This document shows positions 46,981-57,626 of a stretch of 64,000 nt of DNA, piece by piece (positions within the stretch are counted from its first letter, which is position 1; every line of letters begins with the position of its first letter). The translations under genes were made by a program, and so were the position numbers. Where the stretch lies: assembly GCA_019614645.1 (NCBI GenBank), contig JABWDB010000036.1:1240001-1304000 (forward strand), read 5' to 3'. The notes below the pieces were generated by a model. It was not told where the DNA came from, searched no databases, and saw only the letters and a program-made list of their open reading frames with translations. Source of the DNA: Stratiolaelaps scimitus. Taxonomy: Eukaryota; Arthropoda; Arachnida; Mesostigmata; Laelapidae.

Positions 46981-47194
46981 TTCTATTGTGTGCCATTTAT
47001 CGATTTAAAAAAATAAGCATACATATTTCCAGCAAAGTTAGATACTTCCCGTAATTTCTCATTGTAATTTGGCTGGCATTTCTGTTGTTCCTGTGCAGGC
47101 ATTCCACCTACATATGCATATATTGGTATACTACGATCTCCATCGTTACCTTCTAGTTCAGTCATTAGGAGTCATTCAGAGTAAGGAAGAGAAT

Positions 47195-47292
47195 AAGCAA
47201 AGGTGGCCCCGACAGGTCCTCATAGTAATACCTAAAGGTTAAGAGCTGAGGCCTGTCAGATAGGAGAACAGCTGAGGGTCAGCTCGAAAAAC
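47195..47292 (+). repeat. dispersed repeat family R, copy 2
   Basis: An inverse-oriented near-duplicate of 12700-12799, beginning TAAGCAAAGGTGGCCCCGAC and ending GGTCAGCTCGAAAAAC. The two copies are roughly 95% alike by eye. Confidence 0.75.
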
Positions 47293-48135
47293 ATTTTTAG
47301 TTCAGTCATTTAATATGTCCAGTTTCAAAGAGAGAGAGAGAGAGAGAGAGAGAAAAAAAAAAATCAGATAACCGAAAAATGCATCCGATTCAAGAGATGA
47401 GTTACGAACTATAGACTAATATTTAGCTGTTCAATAGAATAAATGACGAATTCTGTACATAGGGGGTACATTGGTTCATTTCTGACGGCTGCTGGACGTG
47501 AAACAAGCGCGGCCTTGTTCCTCTCGCTTGTTCGACGACTCCCGATCGAGCTACCACCGGGACCCTAGATAGCAATTAAGAGTTGTGCGCGAGCTTGATA
47601 CACCATCCCACCAACTTTAAACAGTTCTCACAAGAAAGATGCTTCTTCGACCTTATAAGGGGAAAGTGAATGAATGAATATACTCTTTCAAAAATGAAAT
47701 GTTGTGGCGATTGTATACAGCTCAACGACAAACAATACAGTACAAATATACCTTCTATTCAGAGGGGTACATCACAAACTATTAACAATTCTCTTCATTT
47801 TTGAAACCGTTATCGCAAAAATATGTCATCGATTTCCTAAGGAAACAACATACTCGACGGAAGGCTTTCATATTTTTATACAAGAACCTGATTTCTCCTA
47901 AACAAGTCGTTTCTACCGCGGTGTTTCGTAATCGAGCCACAAAATGCTATCCCAAAATTGTTTTTAGATATCGAGATTATTTTTCGGATCATCGGCGCAC
48001 ACTTACATAAAATATGATTGTTATACGTATTGATATGTATGATTACATTATTATAATACTAAGTATTATTGAATATTATTATTTAGAATCTTATGAATAA
48101 AAAATAGAACTAGCCCATAAGTAAAAAACTTTTCG

Positions 48136-48290
48136 GGCTGATGCACAGCGAACATTTAACGTCCACGGTACTGCCTAAGTGCGCACAATACTACTACTAG
48201 AAGCAGTCCTCGCAATTGCTTGGATGCAATTGCTAGGTGTTTCGCCGTAAAAAAGCTAGAGGCCGCGGGGTCGAGTTCCGCGAACTGCCA
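48136..48290 (-). mobile_element. SINE family T copy 6 (approximate left limit)
   Basis: The outer end GGCTGATGCACAGCG, then AACATTTAACGTCCACGGTA, is clear on the plus strand. The interior is divergent, with a B-box-like GGGGTCGAGTTCC near 48270. The limit away from the clear end is uncertain. Confidence 0.6.
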
Positions 48291-49336
48291 ATATCTCTGT
48301 GGAAATAAGTTCAATAAGGAGGTATTGCGCACCAAAAAAGAAGCACAGCAATGGAAAAACTTGTCCAATTACCAATCAATGCTCCGATATTTATCAAATC
48401 TTATCAGTGTCAACCAAATGAGATGTCTCCACCACCTAATCCCTGTTGGCCCTTAATGCTTCGCGGCCAAATTAAAAATCACAATTTAGCCCATTCGTTA
48501 CGACGGATCATCACGGGTACATACCGTGGTAGCGTCGGCCGACAACTTAAACATGCAATTTCTTGGGTTTTTGTTGTTTGTTTTTGTATGTTTGAATAAA
48601 TGTGTACATCTCTACATTTTGTATAGATAATGAACAATCTGCTCTGCGTTACACAGCTAGTTAGCAATGTAATTATGAGCGAATCAAAATTTAGATCGTG
48701 ACGATATTTGCAGGTACACGTTCGGCTGAGAGCTTCAAGATCGCGCTGCAGGCTATAGCACTATGATTTGCATTGAGCGTTTTGAGTAAGATTTTGTTAT
48801 TAACGTCATAGGTGGTGACGATTTTCTATCATTGGACGAGGCGATACTCATTGCCTTGACGTAATTGTTTGGTATGCAATAATGGTTAACATTATTATAT
48901 TTTGATAAAGGATAATGGTGTGATGACCTTGTGGGGTGTCTTGACGTTATTGTACAAGAGAGCCTTTGTCGAAACGTTTTAAGGCCGGCCCATTTTTCTC
49001 TGCTCGTGTTTTGTGATTCACTGCCTTACGTTTGTACTGGATATATTTCACCCTCTGAGGGTGCTGGTCCCTGAAGCGGAATTAGCCCTTCACGAGCAAG
49101 AGATAGATATGCAGAGTGCAGAATATAGGTCACCAGCGATGGCCCTGTAGGTGGGAGGGAGCGATAAGGCAGAGGTATTACGGTCCTCTATAAATAAACA
49201 AAGGTCATTGAAGTGCTGCAACGAAATCGCGGTTTATACAACAGAATCTAGCGCTTGGAGCCCCCCCAGAAAAACTTGATATTTTGTTTTAAATCTCCAA
49301 CAGAATTCAATATAACATGGACCCATATAACCCATC

Positions 49337-49436
49337 AGCCGCAGGTTCGAGTCTTGTGATGTGACATATCAGAGAACTTCAGCATTGTAAAATTGCAGTT
49401 TCTTAAATGAACCAATACAACATATAACCTTAATCT
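49337..49436 (+). mobile_element. SINE family S, 5'-truncated copy
   Basis: It begins at the B box (GCAGGTTCGAGTC) and continues through the family tail (ACATATCAGAGAACTTCAGC, then ATTGTAAAATTGCAG) to ACCAATACAAC. It lacks the A-box half of the tRNA-like head. Confidence 0.8.
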
Positions 49437-49912
49437 TAACTCACGGCTACAAAACGAAGTACAGAAAACTTAGTAGATGCCCTCGAAGAATGACGTCCGT
49501 CAAATCTCAAATATGAGACATCGTCTATAGTCACCGAAAGACAAACGATTTCAATAGTGTTTCCACGGAAAACCTACTTTCGACAGTCCTGACCCTGATT
49601 TACACGCGCAAGCTACAGATGAACGCAGTGCGCCCCCGATGCAAAGCAGCAGCAGCAACAACACATCATCCGTAATTACAGCTACCGCACAAATGATCTC
49701 AACCTTCACACCCAGCGATTTCTTTCGAACCAAGCTTCCAGCAGACCCAGCACTTTCACAGATAGCGAATAAGCTCGTAGCGCGAATTTGCTTCTGGTGC
49801 ACGCCCGGGAGAGCAAGAAGCTGAATCATTCGCCCAGTCCAACTGACTAGCCCTGCTCAACTTCGCTGTCAACGACTTGGTCTTCGCCAACAGTGTCAGT
49901 TCAGCAGCGCTT

Positions 49913-49914
<2 letters not shown>

Positions 49915-49947
<33 letters not shown>
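49915..49947. repeat. (TA)n microsatellite
   Basis: An uninterrupted TA run with no gene near it. Confidence 0.9.
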
Positions 49948-49949
<2 letters not shown>

Positions 49950-52900
49950 ATTTTTATTTGATCACTGAGATGAGCTATGCTTAGCTGATGTTTTGTATAG
50001 CGAAATGTGATCGTCTAGACTTGCTAATGCTCAATTTGGTATGTATATTATACTTTTGTGGTAGACGTTACGTGGTGTGCATTCGCTATTGTTGTTGAAT
50101 TATTAATGGTCGCCGTGGTAACACTGGTAGGAAATCTGCGTTCGACACGCTCTTCGAGCATCGATGCTGAGCTACTTAGGAGTTCTGCGGCGAGCGTTGA
50201 TGAACAAGTGGTAATGGGTCTGAGCGAACTCGTCTCCTTTCTCGCTGGGGGCGGCTATTGTTAACTCTCGTTTCAATTGATCGAGAGAGATTCGACGTCA
50301 ACAACGGCTATACATAAAGCGCGGTATAGCATTTTTTTTCAATCCCAACATGGCGACGTCGTTCAGCCACATGGAGGTCTAGGTTATCGATTACCATATG
50401 AAAAAAAATGGGTTCTTTGTTCTGACGTAGAAAGCTGACTATAATGAATCGTGTGCTATTTTTTGTCTCTTTTCAGTGGCTTAGAGTTTCTTCCCGTAGG
50501 TTTGAGCCAATGATCACGTCAGTTGATACCAATCTGGACATTGCTCCTGCTCGAACGACAACCCCGGAAGCGGATTTATTTGTCGACTAATTCTCATCAT
50601 ATTTGTAAGATAGATATTCGTCATATGTTATTATTGATGGTGATAAAATTGGCAGCTAATATCTGGCTCATTTCGGGTTTGAATGATTCAGCGGACAGCC
50701 CGATATCGAGAGCTCGAGTGATAGACACTTCATCGTAACGAAATGAGTCCATAAGAAGTAAATACTTATTTAGTACCGAGTTAGAATCGTTCATATTTAT
50801 TGAATTGCGCAGCAACACTGTTTTATGAAGTCAACGATTTTACGAAGTTAGATGAATATATTTGTTGCTCTATTGCCCGTTTGTCTCTGCTTTTCGGAGT
50901 GAAGTCTCATGATTTTAATGTACTTGGCGATGCGTCATGTTCGGATAGATTTAAATGTATATGTTCGGATAGATAAAAATGCAACGAATAATATATGTCT
51001 AAGTGTATATGTACAAATGATCATCTAGAGTTTCTATATCGATAGTGGTGGACGGCAAAGTTTTTATTTTTTTTTTGGACCACCGACGACCTCGTAGGTG
51101 GCAAGATTATTAAGATGACGAAGTTGAAGTGAACCTGTCGTTTGCACTGGCGTGGGCATCTGTTTTATGTACAGGTTTTTAAATATTGACGAAATCACGG
51201 GTAGCTGCAAGTACACATTGTGTGACAGAAAGAATCGCTAATCATTGGTATGTATAGTAAAGATAATCTTTGAAGATGTATTAATTTTAATTAAAAAGGT
51301 TAACGCACAAATTATTTGTTAACGACATCACCTCTTATATGATATAGCGCATAAAAAAAATCATTCTCCTACGAAAAAATCGAAATTAACAACAAGCTAC
51401 CAGATCAGTCCATCGTTACCTATTGAAAACATTGCGTTCGCTACGGATACAAATGTGTTAAGTTGCAGTCTAAATCTCAAACGATCAAGAAGTAATCCTT
51501 GGCGACGTTTCTGTCTCGTCCGAGTGAGCCACTGTTTCAAGCTGAGATCAGACGAGGCGAGATCTAGCCCCAGATACGTTCACAGAGCACGATAAAGTTT
51601 GCCTGGGTGGCCTGCCACAATGAACACTAGAAGTCGCTTCTGTGCAGCCACATTTGACGGAATGTATTCATTATATTGTATTTATGTAAGCCGGCATAAA
51701 AATGTGTGAAGGGTATTGAGATTGACACGACTCCTCACTCACCTCGTTAGTTGTATTATGATGTGCTCTCAGGGGGGACGATGATTTCAGGAAGTGGTTA
51801 ACGCACCGCCGTCAGATTGCGGCCACAGGAAACGTGGCTGGCAGCGTACGCCGCTGACGGATCTCGTGTCCTCGTCGGCCTGCTCTTTCGGATGATCAGG
51901 CCGAGGCTCATATCGGCCTGCCTGTCTGCCCCCCTGTCCTTGCTGTGTTGAATATCCGCGTCGCGCCTAATTAATGTCTGTGCAGCGCTACACCAAGGTA
52001 ACGTTTGATGCAATGATATTTGCATTGCTATTTGAACGAGCCTGCTAAATATTCTCCCGAGAGAAGTTAGTTCTCTCGATTAAACACGTGAACTCGATTT
52101 TTTTTGTATAATTCTGTATTGTTCGACAATGCGCATCTCTCTGGTCTCCAACAACACTATACGAAGTGCAGGGTTCTCTCTGCTTGAGCCTTTTTTTTGT
52201 TACTATGTTTGCCTTTTTTATACATGTAGATGGCAGTGCTTTTCACAGATTTCTTTGTATACCTACGCGTGGTGTGTGGTAAGATTTAGGACTCAATCGT
52301 ATGGTGCGCTTCAGCCGGGCGTTTGACCGGAGGATATGTAGGGAACATAATGAATATAGATAGGCCATAGGAAAAATGGACCAAATTTGTGAGTCGAGTT
52401 CACAGAAGAGCGTAAGTGCGTTCATATGTTCACTTCGGTCATGAAGCCAATTGTGTATTAACATACATGCCTATATGGTGCCCTCGAGTCAATTGCTTAT
52501 AAACGAAGGTTATTAATTATATTTGTAATTGCAGTCGAGGAGTTTGACGAAGAAATATTATGTGAACCTTATGAGATTTGGCGTAAGGTTACGCATAGCA
52601 GCTGGATGAGCTTGATGAAATTCAGCTGATCTCGACCTTTAGCCCATGTCATACAGGGTGGTCGAGGCTTCTTGTGTTCTTATGAGACACAAACTAACTC
52701 CTCGAGATCTCGACAAGTTAGCAGGCTTCAAGTCTAGTAATTTTCCTTCCTTGTTCTTTCTATTCACACATATGTAGACAATGACTTGAATTTCGTATAA
52801 CAGATAAAATTGAAGCCAGTAGGCCATATTTCTGGCCATTACTTCAGACGACGCTGAACTTTGGTTAACAATTCGAAGCGCCGGTGGGATTTAAAGCTAA

Positions 52901-52976
52901 GTTTGCTAACCTTTATAGAACCTTTTCCTAGATTTCTTCTCTTCCGGTTTTGCTTTTCAATTACACCTTAAACATA

Positions 52977-53060
52977 TTGGATTGTCCCATAAGTTCGTGG
53001 CGAAATCGTACCTAGTGTTGAATGATGATAATATAATAGTTTACCGAAATCTTCAGTCAA

Positions 53061-53097
<37 letters not shown>

Positions 53098-53345
53098 CAT
53101 TTATTACCGATGACTTCGTCAATTTTTCAGACGGATTTCTATTTTAATTTTCCACAAATTAATATTTTTAATTACGATAAACTGGTCAATGTGTAATATT
53201 TTTTACAACCTTATAAAGGTAAAAGATGCTTCCCGCTCAGGGAGTTCTGCACGTATCGAAATAGGTGCTAATCGTATGGGTCAAGGTCGGAACCACGAGT
53301 TAGGTAAGGCAACACATCCCAATTGAGCCCCCACAGATGTCAATC
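52977..53345 (-). pseudogene. second mariner fossil, 3' part
   Basis: TTGGATTGTCCCATAAGTTC at 52977, preceded by TA, is a mariner-type terminal repeat. On the minus strand, 53230-53345 reads NWDVLPYLTRGSDLDPYD, a stop, HLFRYVQNSLSGKHL. This matches the conserved end of mariner transposases (WEVLPHPPYSPDLAPSDYHL, then FRSLQNSL) with decay. A (TA)n run at 53063-53095 interrupts the 3' non-coding part. The other terminal repeat was not found, so the element is truncated or too decayed to see. It belongs to a different lineage from the copy at 42766. Confidence 0.75.
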
Positions 53346-54824
53346 AATTTTCCGACAGATGCATTGCTTCAAATGGCCGATTTGTGCACAACTACTCTAC
53401 AATCCCGCCGAATGCACGGGATTATCGTTTTACGATAAGATCCAGCTTTAGCTGTCGTTCGAGGAGCACTACCACGATTTGACCATGACCTGCTCCGAGA
53501 AACGTTGCTGTAGATTATTTACTTTGCATCAGCCGTCAGCACCTTTGCAAGAACCGGGTTGTCCTTTAGATCAAGGTGTTCAATTTGGGAAGACGTCAGC
53601 TCACGCATGCACCATTCATCGGCTGACCAGGTGACTCTCCAAATCATGACTAAGCCAGACATCTGTTCAGTTGACGTAATCGCTGTTCTTCGACGGTGGA
53701 TGCATCAGCATCCTCATAAGCATGGCTCAAGCTGCACCTACCCTGTCTCCAGCGGTGAAGTCACTACTTCGATAATGGGCGAACCACTTCCATGTACCCC
53801 ACAGACTATCACATGAGTTTGGGCCGGACGCAGCCCTTTCCAGAAGCAAAACTTCAAAACTTGTGTCACCGTGGCGTATGGTTGAATCAAACTAGGCGTC
53901 GAAACAAAGCCGGAAGACAGCCCCTCAAAGATAATGAACAACCCTCGTTCTTCCCTAATAAGACTTCGTTTGTTTTGCCGAAATTTAAACCGACTCAAAA
54001 TCCGCTACGAACTTATGGCACAACCCAATGGTACATTTTCCGAGCTGATTCGTAACCAACATTTAACGTCCACTGAACCCAATGGTGCTCCTCACTAACT
54101 ATTTCACAGAACAATATCGTCAGCTATTGATTGGTCTCCTATGGGTGTAGTGTAACTTTGTAGATACACTGTAGATAATCATATAAGTGATTACTATGGA
54201 TTTTTTTTAACTGTTTCAAGCTATGTCGAATATTAGCACGCGAAGCATCACAAACTACAGGGAAGGATTCCTATTCGAGACAGCCCATGTTCAAATATCA
54301 GGATCAGCTGGTTTTACACCTCAGATTGAGGGCGAGGTGTCGTTGAAGACAAAGTGATCATCGAACCTGTGGAGACAGTGACACCTCCAGAGGGAGAAAT
54401 CGACTTCACGTGCGTGAGAGAGAGGGAGGCACACCTGTTCCTTGTTGAAACAACTTTACAACGATCGGCTCCAGGCACGTCCGATCACGCAGACTCCGAT
54501 CGAGTCACTGCCTGCCGAAGCTAAGTATCGTGTCAAGGGGTGTTGTCGAAGAGGACGTATTGGGAGTCATGCAGGGCAAATGGGAGAATATGGACTGGGT
54601 TTCGAAAGCTTTCAGAACGATATATTAGTAATAACAACAAGGTGTCTCCTGATGGCCAGAGAAGCACCAAAGCAGCCTATAGCAACTTGCAGTAAATGAA
54701 TGACCTGATAAACTTCAGAATTTGCACATAAATAACAAAAACATTAACTGAATTAGAAGGTATCTCATGCATGTGTTAAGCTTCTGGGTCAAGCTTAGCG
54801 GTACTTATCGCTCATTAGTGTACG
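53346..54824. other. no intact gene; transposon debris
   Basis: The left part probably continues the mariner fossil on the minus strand (a degraded catalytic-loop-like region near 53380-53420). The remainder holds the short SINE T fragment at 54042-54075 and nothing else that I can support. Confidence 0.45.
54042..54075 (-). mobile_element. SINE family T, short 3' fragment (copy 7) with target duplication
   Basis: GAGCTGATTCGTAACCAACA, then TTTAACGTCCACT, matches the family 3' end. It is flanked by exact 11-bp direct repeats AACCCAATGGT at 54022-54032 and 54076-54086. Confidence 0.7.
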
Positions 54825-55052
54825 TGAGGTGTTCCCCAAGTCTCCCGTAGCGGGCAATTGCATTGCATCTTTGTGCTCGACCTCAAGAAGGACCTTGCCG
54901 ACAAATTCTATGCGGACGACGCGAAGTTGTACGCGCCAATCCGCCCTCTAAGCGACCCTTTGTTATGGTGGCAATGGATGTGGATGCCATGGTGCCGCCA
55001 AAATGACAAGCTAATTTCCATTGCTCAGTCTTGGGTTTTAGATCTTTTGTAG
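54825..55052 (+). pseudogene. non-LTR retrotransposon reverse transcriptase fragment
   Basis: One open frame reads GVPQVSRSGQLHCIFVLDLK, then KDLADKFYADDAKLYAPI, then WCRQNDKLI (written with a gap). GVPQ, the ADD catalytic motif in YADDAKLY, and the following polymerase segment are those of LINE-type reverse transcriptases of the jockey/CR1 kind (GVPQGSVLGP...FADDAKLY...W...N). The upstream palm and fingers and the endonuclease are not visible, so this is an isolated fragment. Confidence 0.8.
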
Positions 55053-56149
55053 TGGTTTCTTCTGTCCACTCGTGGCTGTACAGTGCAAGAGCTCGTTTCT
55101 GTGGCTCGCACAGAGCAACTTAACAGTATTTTCGTGTGGAGGATATCCCGTCTGATCTGAGTAACTCTCGATTGAACAGCAGGAAAGAAAGGACCTTTAA
55201 CCATGCAATTGTCAAGCTAAGTCGAGCTGTGACGAACCAGCCTTGACCGAGAACACGGATACAATTTCTGACCTTTTCTTTTTTCGAGTTAATTAAACTT
55301 CGAAGTTTGACAAAAGTCGATTTGAAGAAACGCATATTAGAAGCCGATGAGAGGGTGGGATTTTGTATGACATGTATTTTTTATTCTATATATATATATA
55401 TATTTGTTTTTTTTTTATTGCGCTACTGCCCATGATGTACTCACTGTTGAGGCTTAAGGCAGCTTAGGTAACCTGTTGCTTTACTTTCTAGCCACGACCT
55501 AATAAAATGTATAATACATATTATCATTTGACCTGGATTGGACTCAGTAAATACCAGTTCAGTTGTAGCCGATCTGGTAAAGGTAAAGCTTTATTGGTTT
55601 CTTAAAGGAACTGCAGCCTTTACAATGCTTAAGTTCTCTTATATGTTAACACGCAGCGGTATTCGAACCTGCGGCCTCTGGCTTGTCACAGCCAGAGACT
55701 TAGCCGTCCAAGACATCATGCTGACATGTAATGTACTCGATAAACCCTTCCCAGACTAACGTAAGCTGCCTGCATCGAAGAATCACAGCTCTCAGTAAGA
55801 TCACTGAACGGCACGAAATCGCAGGGAACATCCTGCCGGTAGGACCGTATCAAAGAGTGCCAACGTCAGACCTCAGTGTTCCAACCGCGAGTTTCATGTT
55901 GAAGGGGAATCAGCGATCTCTCGACATGACCGAAGCAGCACCATGATACGAACTATGCCTGGCTGCCATGAGATTCGTTTGAACTTTTTCTAAAAGTTGC
56001 CAAACAAAGAAACAATCGACCATATCTAACTCAGTTGTCGTGTTCAACTTGGGCACAGGATTCAGCGTTTTCAACCGCCGACTCGTAGACGTTAGCTGCT
56101 GTGTTAGCTACCGTTGGTCATTGTCCTGCTGGACATCTTGTCGCCTTCT
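55053..56149. other. no gene seen; contains a SINE
   Basis: A TA run lies at about 55388-55403 and SINE S at 55577-55725. No supported coding sequence. Confidence 0.5.
55577..55725 (-). mobile_element. SINE family S, full copy on the minus strand
   Basis: On the minus strand: a TCTTGGACGGCTAAGTCTCT head, a strong stem (CTCTGGCT pairing with AGCCAGAG), B box GGTTCGAATAC, then the tail ACATATAAGAGAACTTAAGC and ACCAATAAAGCTTTACC. It aligns with the copy at 21611 throughout. Confidence 0.8.
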
Positions 56150-57626
56150 GATAAGTGTGCGGGGAAGAGTGGCAAGGTAAAGAACATCGCCAGTAGACCT
56201 TCCACATCAGGACGACCAACAAAGAGACGACGGCAGACGACGACGGCGATGACGACCACGACGGTGGCAAACAGAGGTGAAGATGCGCGCGCAGGCCGAA
56301 GGATCACCATGGACCAGGCATTCAGGTTTGCCGTTGCCAGACTACGCAGACTCGGATTGGACATCGGTGCTGGTCGGCGGAACGACAGTTATGAGATGGG
56401 GGTGTGAGACGAATTCCCGCCACAGAGAGTGTGTGCTCTGTGGCAGCGGCGTCAATGGAGTGACTATGGTGGCTGCTGTTGTCACTGGCCTCGAACATGG
56501 CCCGCGTTCGACTCTTCGTTCCCTTCTACTGGGACTTGCAACAGAAGTAGCCGTAGTCGTGTTCGTTTGGTTTGTATGGCTCGCATGCAAGGGGACGGAA
56601 GGTAACGGATGGAGAGGGCGGAGAGGCCCCCAGGGGCACAGCACACACACACACACACACAGCCCAACAGTGGAGTATTGGAGAGAGCCAGGCAGTCAGC
56701 TAGCTTCGGCAGCGGCTCTTGCCCTCGAAACACTATGAGCAACTGAGAGATTCTGAGGGGCTTTGCTGGCAGAGGATGGTAGTTGTGGTGGTGGTGGACG
56801 AGGTTGGAACGAACGGGAGTATGAGTTTGGGGGCGCGCTGGGGGGTTCTGCTGCTCCTCAAACGACACGAGGAGGAGGGCACCAGCTCGAAGAGGAGAGT
56901 GCAAGGGTACTGGGCCACGGGAGCAACGGCGGGCCCTTGAAGGGCTCGGTTGGGGGAGGGAGATCGGGCCCTCGGCCGGCGGCAGCAGCCCCCCCCCCCG
57001 AAACATCTCCACGACTGTCCCCCACAGGCTTCCATCGCGGCTGCTGCTGCCGCCGTTCGTCCGTCCGCCTGTCTGTCTGTCCGTCGTCCTATACAGCCAC
57101 CACCACCACGACCGCCGCCGCCGCTGCTGCTGCTAGCAGGCTCTACGCTACGCTGTGTGGTGCTCTGGCCTGGTACGCTGTGTGCTGCCCGCCTTTGCCT
57201 TCGCTCTGCTGTCCACTAGTTTCTCTTGCGCGCTGCACAATCGACTAATTCTACTGCTATACACTGCTGCTGACCACTGCTGGCTAGCCGTTGTCTTTGG
57301 TGGTGACTGATTCCTCCTCTAATTGTTCCCCCGTCCGGAGTCCGCGCGAAACAGAGCATTGGAACAGTTGACGGCGGTCGAGAAGCGCCGAAGATCGACT
57401 GACAAGTTCGTGTGCGGGCGTGTGCGGGCGCTAGAGGTCGACGCAGGAGTTTGCGACCTGAGGTGGCTGAAATCGGCAGGAAACGAGACCAGCCACGAAT
57501 TGCGCGCGACTACAACGACGACGATCGCTGCTACAGGAGACCTCACCATCAAGTTCTAGCTAGTGCGTGCTACGCTGGTGACCAGCGACTCAGCCAGGAA
57601 AGGAAGCAAACTCCATCGACAGGGGT
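56150..57626 (+). promoter_or_regulatory. GC-rich, CpG-rich zone; possible promoter and 5' exon
   Basis: About 1.5 kb is clearly richer in GC and CpG than its surroundings, with CCG/CTG/CAC trinucleotide runs and an (AC)n run at 56639-56661. Overlapping open frames on both strands are low-complexity and not credible proteins. It ends in a strong donor (CGACAGGG|gtaagtag at about 57626). A non-coding first exon with its promoter is the best reading; the remaining exons would lie beyond the window. Confidence 0.4.

Larger units (their letters stand above)
45987..52976. other. 3' UTR of the secreted protein gene, then repeat-rich intergenic DNA
   Basis: Beyond the poly(A) signal at 46175 I find no supported gene. 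Recognised contents are SINE T copies at 46846-46980 and 48136-48290, family R at 47195-47292, a (GA)n run at 47329-47353, a SINE S fragment at 49337-49436 and a (TA)n run at 49915-49947. The frames at 46300-46830, 49551-49829 and 51798-52025 have no recognisable domain or splice support. Confidence 0.5.

Noticed and set aside
53559..54055. Overlapping plus- and minus-strand frames next to the mariner fossil
   Set aside because: No recognisable domain in either strand; probably unrelated or highly decayed sequence.
56482..57248. Long overlapping frames on both strands in the GC-rich zone
   Set aside because: Low-complexity Pro/Arg/Ser/Gly composition on both strands, produced by high GC content and triplet repeats.
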